Assembly: GCF_000695095.2 (NCBI RefSeq)
Contig: NZ_CP011454.1
Span: forward strand, 3,410,001 to 3,474,000
Direction of reading: 5' to 3'
DNA length: 64,000 nucleotides
Source: Gemmatimonas phototrophica
GTDB lineage: Bacteria > Gemmatimonadota > Gemmatimonadetes > Gemmatimonadales > Gemmatimonadaceae
In this document: positions 8,385 to 17,865 of the stretch, one piece after another
How positions within the stretch are numbered: position 1 is the stretch's first letter
Layout: every line of letters starts with the position of its first letter
The notes under the pieces: model-generated
Databases searched by the model: none
What the model was told of the DNA's origin: nothing
Seen by the model: the letters and a program-made list of their open reading frames with translations, nothing else
Position numbers and translations under genes: made by a program

Positions 8385-10346
8385 ATGCGAAGCTCCCTGC
8401 ACTTTCGCGAGACCTCCGTGTCCCGCGCCGTCGCCTCCACCGTCGCCTCCGGCGTCCTCGCGGTCGTCGCGCTGGCCACGTTCAGTGGCTGCGTGCAACC
8501 CCTCACCATTGCCCCCAGCGACGCCGGCCGTGTGCTCGCCAACCGCACGGTGACGGCGCCGAACCCCGGCCTTCCCGGGCCGCTCGCCGTCCGGCGGCTG
8601 TACTATGGCAGCGGCAAGGACACGCGCCGGCCGGAATACCGCGACTCCGTCACCTATCGGACCGGGACGGTGGATGCGTCGGCGTTCGCGCGCACCGAGC
8701 CCGCCAACGCCAAAGCCCGCAAGAAGTATTGGGGCTTCGACAATACCGCCTTTCCCCTCAATGCACGCGTCTGGTATCCCGAAGGGGATGGCCCATTCCC
8801 CCTCGTGCTCGTCGTGCACGGCAATCACAACATGCGGGAGTTCTCCGATCCGGGCTACCAGTGGCTCGGCGAACTGCTGGCGTCGCGCGGGTTCATCCTG
8901 GCGTCCATTGACGAAAACTTCCTCAACGGGAATCTCCGCGGCGAAAACGATGCGCGCGGCTGGATGCTGCTCAAGCACCTGGAAGTGTTCCGGGCCCTGA
9001 ACGACAGTGCGGGCAAACCGCTCTTTGGCCGGATCGACATGAAGCGCATTGCGCTCATGGGGCATTCGCGCGGCGGCGAAGCCGTGGCCATTGCCGGCGC
9101 CTTCAACCGCCTGTCGCATTATCCCGATGACGCCACCGTTCGCTTCAATTTCAATTTTGACATCAAGGCGCTCGTTGCCATTGCGCCGGTAGACGGACAG
9201 TACAAGCCGGCCGAACAGCCCACGCCGGTCAGTGACTACAACTATCTCGTCATCCACGGCTCGCACGATGGCGACGTGTCAAGCTTCATGGGACTCACGC
9301 AGTACAATCGGTTCCGCTTTACGCGCGCCGGGCCAGAGTTCAAGAGCGCCATTTGGATGCACCGCGCCAACCACGGGCAGTGGAACACCGTGTGGAACAA
9401 CAAGGACAACGGCACGTATTCCGTGCGGGCGTTGCAGCTCAAGGCCCTCGTGGAGGGCGAAGAGCAGCGCCGGTTTGGCCGCGTTGTGATTGGCGGTTTT
9501 CTCGAGGCCGCCCTCAATGGTCGCACCGAGTACCAGGCAATCTTCCGCGATCATCGCGCGGCTGGCGACTGGCTGCCACCGGAGATGTACATCACGCGCT
9601 ACGCGGATGCCCGAACACAGTGGTTGGCCACCTTTGAAGAAGATGTGGACGTGACCACCGGCACGGCGCCGGGGGTCCGCATTCAGGCCGACTCGGTGAG
9701 CGTCTGGAAGGAAAACGACTCGCCGGCGCGTGCGCGCGCCTCAACGTTCCGCAGCAACCTGGCCACGATTGGCTGGAACAACACGGCACTCGGAAAGGAT
9801 ACCACGGCGGTGCGGTGGCCGGCGCGCGTGTCTGTGAGTGTGCCGGATTCGCTGCGGCGCGCCTGGCAGATTTCCGGCACCAGCACACTCATGCTCACGA
9901 TCGGAAGTACCGACCAGAAGCCCGGTGCGCGCAAACTGCCTCGGGATACGACCAAGCGTGATAGCACGGCGCGCGACAGCACAAAACAATCGGCCGCCAA
10001 GCGGCCGGATGTCCCGAAGCCCAAGACGCCATCCAAGGATACCGTGGCGCCCGATCTGACCGTGGAACTCGAAGATGGGAGTGGCCGCATAGCACGCCTG
10101 CCATTGAGCACCTTTGGCCCGGTACGCATGCCCATCGAGAGTTACATCTACCGACGCAAGGGCCGCGACAAACGCCAGTTCCCCATGTTGGCGGAACCCG
10201 TGATGCACACCTTCGTCGCGCCTTTGGCGGCGTTTACCGCCACCGGTTCTGGCTTTGATCCCGCCTCGCTGCGCACGATTCGTCTGGTCTTCGACCGCAA
10301 GAAAGTCGGTGCCATCACGCTCGACGACATCGGGATCAGCCGTTAA
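8385..10346 (+). CDS. Large lipoprotein alpha/beta hydrolase (PET-hydrolase/dienelactone hydrolase-like)
   Basis: The protein has a lipoprotein signal (VVALATFSGC lipobox) and an alpha/beta-hydrolase domain: the oxyanion strand LVLVVHGNHN, the nucleophile elbow MGHSRGGEA, a later strand LVIHGSHDGD with the acid residue, and HRANHGQWN with the probable catalytic His. The C-terminal third is beta-rich and contains a Lys/Asp/Ser/Thr linker (DTTKRDSTARDSTKQ). Exported and membrane-anchored, it probably hydrolyses an ester outside the cytoplasm; substrate unknown. The start is uncertain: ATG 8385 gives a 36-residue signal of usual length, while ATG 8340 or GTG 8328 would give unusually long leaders. 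None has a clear ribosome-binding site. Confidence 0.75.
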   Translation: MRSSLHFRETSVSRAVASTVASGVLAVVALATFSGCVQPLTIAPSDAGRVLANRTVTAPNPGLPGPLAVRRLYYGSGKDTRRPEYRDSVTYRTGTVDASAFARTEPANAKARKKYWGFDNTAFPLNARVWYPEGDGPFPLVLVVHGNHNMREFSDPGYQWLGELLASRGFILASIDENFLNGNLRGENDARGWMLLKHLEVFRALNDSAGKPLFGRIDMKRIALMGHSRGGEAVAIAGAFNRLSHYPDDATVRFNFNFDIKALVAIAPVDGQYKPAEQPTPVSDYNYLVIHGSHDGDVSSFMGLTQYNRFRFTRAGPEFKSAIWMHRANHGQWNTVWNNKDNGTYSVRALQLKALVEGEEQRRFGRVVIGGFLEAALNGRTEYQAIFRDHRAAGDWLPPEMYITRYADARTQWLATFEEDVDVTTGTAPGVRIQADSVSVWKENDSPARARASTFRSNLATIGWNNTALGKDTTAVRWPARVSVSVPDSLRRAWQISGTSTLMLTIGSTDQKPGARKLPRDTTKRDSTARDSTKQSAAKRPDVPKPKTPSKDTVAPDLTVELEDGSGRIARLPLSTFGPVRMPIESYIYRRKGRDKRQFPMLAEPVMHTFVAPLAAFTATGSGFDPASLRTIRLVFDRKKVGAITLDDIGISR

Positions 10347-10382
10347 CGGTGCCGCCGATGCACTGGGCCCGCACCTGCGTGC

Positions 10383-13097
10383 TCAAAATGTGGTGCGCAG
10401 TCCGAGCGTGAGCGTGCGCCCCGCAATGACGGTGGCATTGTCGGGGGCGCCGGTCTGCACGTTGAGCAGATTATCGCCGCCCAGCAGCATCGACAGATCA
10501 CTGCGCACCCGGAGCGTCACGCCGCCACGCAGGCGCGTGACGCCGGGATAGCGGAGCCAGTAGCGGCGCAGGTTGGCGCCCTCAAACTCGCGTGGCGACA
10601 GTTCATTCGCCGAGAGCGCGGCGCCAATCGCGGCGCGGTCGTACCCTATCCAGTCGGTCGCCCGAATCGCACTGCCAGTCAAGGTCCAGCGCCCCGCGCT
10701 GTAGGCCCCGGAGAGACTCACGGTGCTGGACGGAACATCGAGCATGCGATCACCCACCCGCATCTCGCCGCGATAGCCAGCGGCCAATTGCGCCACACGA
10801 CTCTCCACCAGTGCCAGGGTGCCGGCGACCGACAGTCGCTGCACACGTGTCGTCGCCTCAAGCTCCCAGCCACGGTTGTCGATGGCCCCCACGTTCTGCA
10901 ACGTGTACGTCATGGCACGACTGATCCGCCCGTTCGCTCCCACCGCCGTCACCAGCGACGACACGGGCTGTATGAGCCCCGACGCACGCTGATCGAAGCG
11001 GGTGAGATGCAGGGCGCTGCGTGCGCCCATGAGCAGATCCACCCCGACTTCGGTACCGCTTTGTTTTTCCGGTTCAAGTGCCGAGAGCGCGGCCAGTTGC
11101 CCCTGTCCGAGCCAGGAAGACGACCGGACCAGCGCACGCGCCGGACGAATGCCCGTACCAAAGGCGCCGCGCAGCTTGACCACCGTGTTGCCCACATCCC
11201 GGACATAGGCCGCCCCCACCATGGGCAGCAACGATTGCTGCGCCGTGGGTGTGGCACCATCGGTCCGTTCGCCGCGCACCCCCGCCGACGCAAACCACCG
11301 GTCGCGCCAGGCGATCTGCGCCTGCGCCGAAAGTCCACTGTTGTCATACAGCGTGCGCTGCGACGGAACGCGGTTGGCGGGTCGCGTCAGCAACTGACCC
11401 ACCACCGCACCGGGACCGGCCCCACCTCCTGGGGGAGCAGCCGCGTATCCCAACTCACTACGCACCACTTCGTTCGTGAACGCCTGTTCCGCCGCAAAGG
11501 TCAACGTGAGCAGCGTGGCAGGGGCCACGTCAAACCGCCCCACCGTACGCAGGCGCAACGAGGCCCGATCGGCCGCCCCCTCACCGTTCCCCGCCAGCGC
11601 GGCGTTGGACAACGTTTGCGGACCCGCCAAGGCAAACGCCGACAATCCACGCATCCGGTACCCATCCACACCGGCAATGACGGTATGGGTCCACAGCAGA
11701 CTGGGCATCACGGCAATGCTGCCGCCAATCGTATACTGCGCGACATCCTGTCCGCTGGCACTATCGGCCGTAACCACCCGTGGCAGTGAATCACCAGGCA
11801 AGCGCCCACGGGTACTGTCGCCCACGGCGGCTGCGAGCGTGGTACGTACATCGTTCACGCTCCCCGCCAAGGGGAGCCTTGTCAGCGCCCGGCCAGTTGA
11901 AAAACCCGCCAATCCATCATTGCCAAGCATCAGTGACGAGCCGGCGTTCGCGCGCTGCAGCGACAGGCGCGCCATGCCGGTAAAAATCGAATGCTGTCGC
12001 GAGAAGCGCCCATCGGCATCGACCAGCAGGCGACGTTCCGAGGCCCCCGGTACATAGGCGCCCACTGTACCCACATTCACGCCGAGTCCGAGGTTCCGGG
12101 CCGCAGACCCACGGCGGAACGACAGCGAATGCTCCTGCACGAACGGGTCGCGGGCGGCGTAGGAGGTATTGGAAACGCCGGCGCTGGTGGACATCTGCAG
12201 CTGGCGTCGCCCCTCTGGCGCGCCATCATGACGCGTCAGAATGTTCACCACTCCGCTAATTGCGTCGGCGCCGTATAACGCCGCCCCCTGCGGCCCGCGT
12301 ATGACTTCGACCCGGGCCACGCGCGCGGGATCGAGCTGGGTGACCAGCAGCGGGTTTGCCACCTCGATACCGTCAAGGTAGATCTTGGGCGCGCTCGCCC
12401 CAAATGAACTCGCACCGCGAATACTCCCGTAACGCGCCGTGACCGAGCCCGCCGTGGCGGTCCAGGTCCACACACCAGGCACTGATAACTCCAGCGCCTC
12501 CCCCAGCGTATTCACGCCGTGCTGGGCAAGCAGTGCTCCATCCAGCACGTCGAGCGCGTAGGGCGATCCACGCTGTGCCGCACCGTCGGGTGATCCCGTC
12601 ACCACCACCCGGTCCAATTGACTGGCGCGACGCGATATTCCCCCGTCTGGTGCATGGGACGCCGAAACACGTGATGGCGCCAGCACCACTTGGGTGCTCC
12701 CCAGGACAATCGGGCGCAACGGGCTGCCCTCAAGCAGCAAGTCCAGCACGGCGCCCACCGGCACGCGCTCCAACGCGAGACAGACGCGGCGATCGGTGGG
12801 CAACAGGTCCGCACTATACGACACTTCAAGCTTCGCCACGGCCGCCAGGCGATCCACCGCGTCACGGACCGAGAGATCGGAGATGCGCAGCGTAACGGTG
12901 CGATCAAGTGGCGGGGCCCAGAGCGACGCCCGATCGGCCGACGGCACCGACACGGTGCACGGCGGCTCACGAAGCGACCCCGTGTCATGCCGGGGGGATG
13001 CGCCGAACGCCGAAGCGGGCAGCAGCGCCCCTGCCAACTGCAAGGCCGCTACGCCCGCCAGTCGCCACCGGCGCTGCGAGTCGTGCAATGGAGGCAT
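10383..13097 (-). CDS. TonB-dependent receptor with N-terminal STN signalling domain
   Basis: The 904-residue outer-membrane protein has a signal peptide (to about residue 32), an STN (secretin/TonB N-terminal) domain at about 65-140 (VTLRISDLSVRDAVDRLA, VPVGAVLDLLLEGSPLRP), a TonB-box-like VVVTG at 164-168, and a plug (EALELSVPGV, KIYLDGIEV, VARVEVIRGPQGAALYGADAI). A 22-strand-type barrel follows, ending in an aromatic Phe, as outer-membrane proteins do. The STN domain signals through the FecR protein encoded 17 bases upstream. The substrate cannot be told from sequence; siderophore, B12 and oligosaccharide receptors share this layout. Confidence 0.92.
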   Translation of the reverse strand: MPPLHDSQRRWRLAGVAALQLAGALLPASAFGASPRHDTGSLREPPCTVSVPSADRASLWAPPLDRTVTLRISDLSVRDAVDRLAAVAKLEVSYSADLLPTDRRVCLALERVPVGAVLDLLLEGSPLRPIVLGSTQVVLAPSRVSASHAPDGGISRRASQLDRVVVTGSPDGAAQRGSPYALDVLDGALLAQHGVNTLGEALELSVPGVWTWTATAGSVTARYGSIRGASSFGASAPKIYLDGIEVANPLLVTQLDPARVARVEVIRGPQGAALYGADAISGVVNILTRHDGAPEGRRQLQMSTSAGVSNTSYAARDPFVQEHSLSFRRGSAARNLGLGVNVGTVGAYVPGASERRLLVDADGRFSRQHSIFTGMARLSLQRANAGSSLMLGNDGLAGFSTGRALTRLPLAGSVNDVRTTLAAAVGDSTRGRLPGDSLPRVVTADSASGQDVAQYTIGGSIAVMPSLLWTHTVIAGVDGYRMRGLSAFALAGPQTLSNAALAGNGEGAADRASLRLRTVGRFDVAPATLLTLTFAAEQAFTNEVVRSELGYAAAPPGGGAGPGAVVGQLLTRPANRVPSQRTLYDNSGLSAQAQIAWRDRWFASAGVRGERTDGATPTAQQSLLPMVGAAYVRDVGNTVVKLRGAFGTGIRPARALVRSSSWLGQGQLAALSALEPEKQSGTEVGVDLLMGARSALHLTRFDQRASGLIQPVSSLVTAVGANGRISRAMTYTLQNVGAIDNRGWELEATTRVQRLSVAGTLALVESRVAQLAAGYRGEMRVGDRMLDVPSSTVSLSGAYSAGRWTLTGSAIRATDWIGYDRAAIGAALSANELSPREFEGANLRRYWLRYPGVTRLRGGVTLRVRSDLSMLLGGDNLLNVQTGAPDNATVIAGRTLTLGLRTTF

Positions 13098-13114
13098 GCG
13101 CCGGTGCGCCTCGA

Positions 13115-14245
13115 TCAGGGGATCGGCGTGGGGCTGAGTCCTTGCGGCTGAAGCAGCACCGTATCGCCCTGCTGAACCACGTCAGCGCCAAGAGCGAGCG
13201 CGATCACCCGCACCACCTGCGTGGCGGAATCACCCCGGAAGGACGCCGTCAGCGTACGACGGGCGAGGACACTGTCTGCGATACGCAATTCGAGCCCATA
13301 CCACCGCTGCAGGTCGGCACGCACTTCGGCGAGGGATGCGTCGCGGTAGGAGAGCACCCCCCGCGTCCATGCCACATCATCGGCGGTCACGGTGCCACGC
13401 CGTACCGTGACGGCCTGCTGCGCGAGGACGCCTCGATCACCCGCCCGCAATTCCACCGGCGCGGCAGCGTTCGCGCGGGCACTCAACGCCACGATGCCAT
13501 GCGTTACATCTACCGCCACTTCCCCATCAGCCGCCGTCTTCACGGAGAACGCGGTGCCGATGTCGCGAATGTCGGCACTGGCCGTGTGGACGGTAAACGG
13601 GTGCCCTTCATCGTGCTGCACATCAAAGTATGCCGCACCCTCAAGCGTGACCTCGCGAGTCCTGGTGCCGTAGTCGGCGGCCAGCGTCAGGACACTGCCG
13701 GGCGCGAGCACCACGGTACTGCCGTCGGGCAGCCGCACGGAATCGCGCTGACCTACCTGAGTGCGGTACTCCTGCGCCACGCCGGCACCGGACACACTTC
13801 CGGCGCGCCACTGCCCCACCGCTGCGATGGCCGCGAGGCCCGCCGCCATGGCGAACCCCACCACGCGCCACGACCGGCGTGGTGCGGCCACCGCGGCAGC
13901 CGGTCGTGCCCCCGACGATGCCGCCGCTCCGCCCCGCTCCACCCGCAGCATGGGGGGGGCGTCGTTCTGGGCCTCGGCATCAATCCGGGCCCGCACGCGG
14001 GCCAGCGCCGCCTCGGTGTTCACGGAAATATCGGCCTGCTGCACCACCCGTTCCGATCGGGCCTTAACGACTGCCGCCAGGGCGGCGTCTTCCGGATGGG
14101 CCTCCAACCAGGCACGCATGGCGGTGGCCTCCAACGCCGGGCTCTCCCCCGCGACATAACGGGCGAGGGCTTCCCAGTGGTCGTCGTCCATGGCCAAAGG
14201 CGCCAGGTCGGAGTCAGGACGGATTTCGTCGGAACGGTCGGACAT
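13115..14245 (-). CDS. FecR-family anti-sigma factor
   Basis: The 376-residue protein has a cytoplasmic N-terminal part (about 1-125, including HWEALARYVAGE, the sigma-binding zinc-free anti-sigma region typical of FecR), one membrane helix at about 126-146 (WRVVGFAMAAGLAAIAAVG), and a periplasmic FecR domain (SVRLPDGSTVVLAPGSVL, EVTLEGAAYFDVQHD, IGTAFSV). The C-terminal DUF4974/STN-like segment (EVRADLQRWYGLELRI) would contact the receptor. It is encoded directly upstream of the TonB receptor and divergently from the ECF sigma gene at 14394, its likely target. Confidence 0.92.
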   Translation of the reverse strand: MSDRSDEIRPDSDLAPLAMDDDHWEALARYVAGESPALEATAMRAWLEAHPEDAALAAVVKARSERVVQQADISVNTEAALARVRARIDAEAQNDAPPMLRVERGGAAASSGARPAAAVAAPRRSWRVVGFAMAAGLAAIAAVGQWRAGSVSGAGVAQEYRTQVGQRDSVRLPDGSTVVLAPGSVLTLAADYGTRTREVTLEGAAYFDVQHDEGHPFTVHTASADIRDIGTAFSVKTAADGEVAVDVTHGIVALSARANAAAPVELRAGDRGVLAQQAVTVRRGTVTADDVAWTRGVLSYRDASLAEVRADLQRWYGLELRIADSVLARRTLTASFRGDSATQVVRVIALALGADVVQQGDTVLLQPQGLSPTPIP

Positions 14246-14393
14246 GCCAGAGAAACACGGGGGCCAAACGATACCCTACGTCCCGGAGCCGGGATGGCAG
14301 GCAGGAGGGAAAATAGCATCGGAAACCGCGGGTACGGGTGTAAGATACCAGCAACCGCCGCACCGGCACGCCCACTTCCTTCCCGCATTCACC

Positions 14394-14945
14394 GTGACCG
14401 ACTCCGACCTGCTGATACGGCTCCGTCAGGGCGATCACGCAGCATTTGAGACGATCTTCCGGCAGTGGTACGAACCGGTGGTTCGGTCGGCCAACCGCAT
14501 TCTGCACGAGCCGCAGGTGGCCGAGGAACTGGCGCAGGATGTGTTTCTCGAATTGTGGCGCCGCCGTGAGCAATTGCCCGAGGGGAGCAGTGTGCCGGGC
14601 TACCTCATGCAGGCGGCGCGGAACCGTGCGCTCAATCATCTGCGACACCTGCAGGTGCAAAAAAAGTCGCAAGTCTTTGTAGAAGCGCTGAGTGAACCGA
14701 CCGAACAGGCGGATGCCGATGCGCAGGCCAATGAACTCGACGTCGCCATTCGCGAAGCGATTGCCGAACTGCCGCCGCGTACCCGCGAAGTGTTTCTCAT
14801 GAGCCGCGAGCGGAATCTCAAGTACAGCGAGATTGCCGAACAGCTGGGCATCACGGTCAAAGCCGTGGAAGCCAATATGAGCCGGGCATTGCGACAGTTA
14901 CGTGAGAAATTGTCGCCGTTCTTGCGCCGCACCGACAGCACATAG
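14394..14945 (+). CDS. ECF RNA polymerase sigma factor (FecI-type)
   Basis: The 183-residue ECF sigma factor has region 2 (DHAAFETIFRQWYEPVVRSA, VAEELAQDVFLELWRRR) and region 4 (AIAELPPRTREVFLMSRE, YSEIAEQLGITVKAVEANMS). The GTG at 14394 is chosen because it places region 2.1 a few residues from the start, as in the family; in-frame upstream ATGs at 14190 and later would run into the divergent FecR gene. It is expected to direct transcription of the FecR-receptor operon and perhaps of itself after release by FecR. Unlike the classical fecI-fecR-fecA order, the sigma gene is divergent from its anti-sigma factor. Confidence 0.9.
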   Translation: MTDSDLLIRLRQGDHAAFETIFRQWYEPVVRSANRILHEPQVAEELAQDVFLELWRRREQLPEGSSVPGYLMQAARNRALNHLRHLQVQKKSQVFVEALSEPTEQADADAQANELDVAIREAIAELPPRTREVFLMSRERNLKYSEIAEQLGITVKAVEANMSRALRQLREKLSPFLRRTDST

Positions 14946-15043
14946 GGTTACGCGCCGAACACGTGTTGCAGAGGATGAACGCCCAGACGATTCCCCGGCG
15001 ACGGTCGCCGGCCCCGTTTGGCCGCAAACAGGAACCTCCACAT

Positions 15044-15955
15044 ATGTCACGCCCATTCTTCCGCACGCTGGCCACGGCAACCGCGCTGCTCAGCGCGACT
15101 GCGTGCACGCTGGACAACTTCGGTGGCCCCAACGACACCATGCAGTTCGACACGGCGTTCGACAGTGCGCCGGCGGGCATGGATGTGACCTCGAGTACCT
15201 TCGCCGCCGATAGCAACGGCGCCTGGGGCGGCCCGCGTCGCGGCCGTGGCCCCGGCGGACCGGGGATGTTGGGGCTGATGGGCGGTGGCATGGGGCCGGA
15301 ATTCATGGGCAGTGGTGGCATTGGCCGCGGCGCGCATCGCGGGCCGTTCGCCATTCGCATTGATTCCAGCTGTACGGTGGCAGCGGGTGATGTGACCTGC
15401 ACCCGTACCCATAATGGACTGACCGCCACGACGATCTACACGATCAAGGATGCGGGTGGCGCGGCGCAGACGAAGCTCGACACCATTACCACGAACTCGG
15501 TGCGTACGCGCACCACGGTGAGCGGCACCACCACACGTGGTCGCGATGGCGCGAGCGTCACGGCGACCGTCAGCAACTCGAGCGACCGCACCGTCACCGG
15601 GCTCGCGGCGGCCAGCACGCAGCGTACCGTCAACGGCACGTCCGCCGGGAGCGAAAGCACCACCGGCACCAACCGCGACGGACAGGCCTTCACCGCGGCC
15701 CGCGTCTCCTTCGACACGACCACCGGGCTGGTGATCCCCGTGTCCACCACGGCCCAGACCTTCCCCACAGCGGGCAAAGTCATTCGCCGCATGAAGGTCA
15801 CCACGACGGTGGCTGGCAGCACGCCTTCGGTGCGTGAGCGTCGCGAAGAAGTGACGTACGATGGATCGGCCACCGCCAAGGTCGCCATCACGGTCGATGG
15901 CAGCACCAAGAACTGCACCATGGCACTGCCGCGCGGTCGCCCGAACTGCGGCTGA
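15044..15955 (+). CDS. Secreted lipoprotein, Thr/Ser-rich, unknown function
   Basis: The 303-residue protein starts with a lipoprotein signal (TALLSATAC lipobox, Cys about 21). A Gly-rich, Met-rich low-complexity stretch follows (about residues 60-105, with GPRRGRGPGGPG and GLMGGGMGPEFMG), then a Thr-rich beta region up to the C-terminal Cys-containing NCTMALPRGRPNCG. An AGGAA sequence about 9 bases before the ATG at 15044 supports this start. It is on the same strand 98 bases after the ECF sigma gene and is followed by a strong terminator, so it may be part of the sigma regulon. No family recognised. Confidence 0.6.
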   Translation: MSRPFFRTLATATALLSATACTLDNFGGPNDTMQFDTAFDSAPAGMDVTSSTFAADSNGAWGGPRRGRGPGGPGMLGLMGGGMGPEFMGSGGIGRGAHRGPFAIRIDSSCTVAAGDVTCTRTHNGLTATTIYTIKDAGGAAQTKLDTITTNSVRTRTTVSGTTTRGRDGASVTATVSNSSDRTVTGLAAASTQRTVNGTSAGSESTTGTNRDGQAFTAARVSFDTTTGLVIPVSTTAQTFPTAGKVIRRMKVTTTVAGSTPSVRERREEVTYDGSATAKVAITVDGSTKNCTMALPRGRPNCG

Positions 15956-15980
15956 TCGGTTGTGGGTCTGAACGCGTAAA

Positions 15981-16016
15981 CCGCCCCGCATCGTCCACGA
16001 TGCGGGGCGGTTTTTT
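15981..16016 (+). terminator. Rho-independent terminator
   Basis: A 13-bp GC-rich stem (CCGCCCCGCATCG and its complement) with a TCCA loop is followed directly by six T. It lies 25 bases after the lipoprotein stop codon and is the clearest intrinsic terminator in the window. Confidence 0.93.
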
Positions 16017-16165
16017 CGCGGCCATGGGTACGGCGCGGTGTTCGGCCAGTGTGTGTGTGTAATCGGCGTATGCGATCGGCGCATGCGATCGCGAGGCCGC
16101 AACACGGCCCCCTCAGCGAGTCTGTTCGGGGCAGCCGTGCGCTTCCGCGCGGCACGACCGAAGTA

Positions 16166-17116
16166 TCAGCGAATGCGCACGCCAACCCTGTGCGCCACCG
16201 GTCGGCCGCCGCGCATGGGCTCCATGGCGTAGTCCAGCGAGAACCGATCGACGTTCACCCCCACCCCCGCGGTGACCAGCGACTCGTCGCGCTCGCGGGG
16301 CAAGCGCAGTCCCTGGCGCAGCACGATCGCCACCCCTTCCACCGGCACGTAGCCCAGCTCCACCCCACCCGCCGGACGAACGAAGCCGTCGCGCTCCACG
16401 CTGAGTTGGGTCTGCATACCAATGTCCCAATGCTCCCAGATGGGAAAGAGCCCGCCGCCATACCCCACGGTCACTCGCGTGGGCAGGGCGCCGTTCACGC
16501 CCCCCAGGGCTGGCGATGCTCCGAGATTCTGGATGCTCGCGCTCAAGGTGGCGGGGCCCATGGCTTTGTTGATCCCCACATCAACGGCCAGCGAACCGTC
16601 ACGCACGTCGGCGAGGCGCTCTTCGGCATACTTCACGCTCGCGCCGAGCCGCAGCCCCTTGATGGTGTGCGCCACCCCAACGGTAAACGCGCTGCTGGAC
16701 GCGGACACCGGTCCGCCATCGGAGAGGCGTGTAGCCCCGGCACGTACCGCGGCGTCCAGATCGTTATAGCCCGGCGCACCGTAGTTGAGCGTTTGCGCCC
16801 CTATCCCAATGGAAAACGACCCGAGCGCCTGCACACTGCCGAACGCCCCCGTCGTGGCCTGCGCGCCGTATCGCTGGACCGACACCGCCACCCCGCGCGC
16901 CTGCGCCAGCATCCCCGGGTTGTAGAAAATCACATCGCCATCATTGCCGGACACCCCGGCGTTGGCCATGGCGGCGTACCGGGCGCTGGCCGGCAGCCGC
17001 AGCACCAGCGGCGCCTCCGGGCGCCCTGACGTTTGCGCCAACGCCTCGCGACCAGCCACGAGGGCGAGGGCGGCACACATGAAGGCTCGAACAGAATACC
17101 GCGACCGGCGCAGCAT
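16166..17116 (-). CDS. PorV/PorQ-like outer-membrane protein
   Basis: The 316-residue protein has a signal peptide ending near REALAQ, then the signature start of PorV/PorQ/UPF0164-type barrels: LRLPASARYAAMANAGVSGNDGD, with the FYNPGML segment (residues about 60-66). The rest is alternating beta strands of a FadL-like barrel (SIGIGAQTLNYG, GLRLGASVKYAEERLADVRDG, DVGINKAMGP) ending in VGVRIR. Such proteins often assist type IX secretion, but no other secretion-system gene is visible here. The ATG at 17116 gives a signal of normal length; a start 17 codons earlier is possible. Confidence 0.8.
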   Translation of the reverse strand: MLRRSRYSVRAFMCAALALVAGREALAQTSGRPEAPLVLRLPASARYAAMANAGVSGNDGDVIFYNPGMLAQARGVAVSVQRYGAQATTGAFGSVQALGSFSIGIGAQTLNYGAPGYNDLDAAVRAGATRLSDGGPVSASSSAFTVGVAHTIKGLRLGASVKYAEERLADVRDGSLAVDVGINKAMGPATLSASIQNLGASPALGGVNGALPTRVTVGYGGGLFPIWEHWDIGMQTQLSVERDGFVRPAGGVELGYVPVEGVAIVLRQGLRLPRERDESLVTAGVGVNVDRFSLDYAMEPMRGGRPVAHRVGVRIR

Positions 17117-17175
17117 ACGATGGCGGGCACCGTGAGGCGTCCGTCCCTTGCGGAGCAAATGGGTCATGAGTTCAA

Positions 17176-17787
17176 ATGAACGCCATGTCGCAATCCGTCG
17201 CCAGTTGGCAGCTCGGTCCCGAAGCTCCCCAATCCCATCGTCCCTGGCTGCGCGCCCTCGGATGGTGGATCCTCCGCCGTGCCGGATGGGACTTTTCCGG
17301 GCAGATGCCGAACATCCCCAAGTTTGTGGCTATCGTGGCCCCGCATACGTCAAACTGGGACTTCCCCATTGGCCTCGCAGCCAAATGGGCGCTGGGGTTT
17401 GATGCCCATTGGTGGGGTAAGGACTCCCTCTTCAAGCCGCCCCTCGGCTGGTTCATGCGCGCGAACGGGGGTATCCCGGTTGTGCGGACCAACAAGAACA
17501 ATGCCGTGGAGCGCACCGTGGAGCTGGCGCGCCGCAGTGAGCGGTTTGCACTGGCTCTCGCCCCCGAAGGCACCCGCAAGAAAGTCAGCGATTGGCGCAG
17601 TGGCTTCTGGCATGTGGCCAAGGGTGCCGACATCCCCATCTGCTGCGTGGCGCTGGACTGGGAGCACAAGCTCGTGAGACTTGGCCCTACGGTCACCGCC
17701 GACGAGGATGATCCCGCCGTTGGTATGGCCCGTATTCAGGCCCTGTACCATGGCATCAAGGGCTACAACCCTTCGCAACAGCTATAG
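17176..17787 (+). CDS. Lysophospholipid/1-acylglycerol-3-phosphate-type acyltransferase
   Basis: The 203-residue protein is a PlsC-like acyltransferase. It shows the HX4D catalytic motif (APHTSNWDFP), a GWFMRANGGIPVVR block resembling motif II, and the APEGTRKK motif III. No strongly hydrophobic transmembrane helix is obvious, but one amphipathic region (GWWILRRAGWDFSG) may attach it to the inner membrane. It should transfer an acyl chain to a glycerophosphate or related acceptor. Divergent from the PorV-like gene with a 59-base gap. Confidence 0.88.
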   Translation: MNAMSQSVASWQLGPEAPQSHRPWLRALGWWILRRAGWDFSGQMPNIPKFVAIVAPHTSNWDFPIGLAAKWALGFDAHWWGKDSLFKPPLGWFMRANGGIPVVRTNKNNAVERTVELARRSERFALALAPEGTRKKVSDWRSGFWHVAKGADIPICCVALDWEHKLVRLGPTVTADEDDPAVGMARIQALYHGIKGYNPSQQL

Positions 17788-17865
17788 GGCACGGGCCGTT
17801 CGCTCGGTGGAGGGCACCCCATGGCATGATTGCCAACGTGCCGCCGTGAGCGGTGCTCCCAATCG

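Noticed and set aside
16166-17116. Type IX secretion cluster
   Set aside because: Only a PorV/PorQ-like barrel is present; no other PorK-PorN or Sov homologue is in the window.
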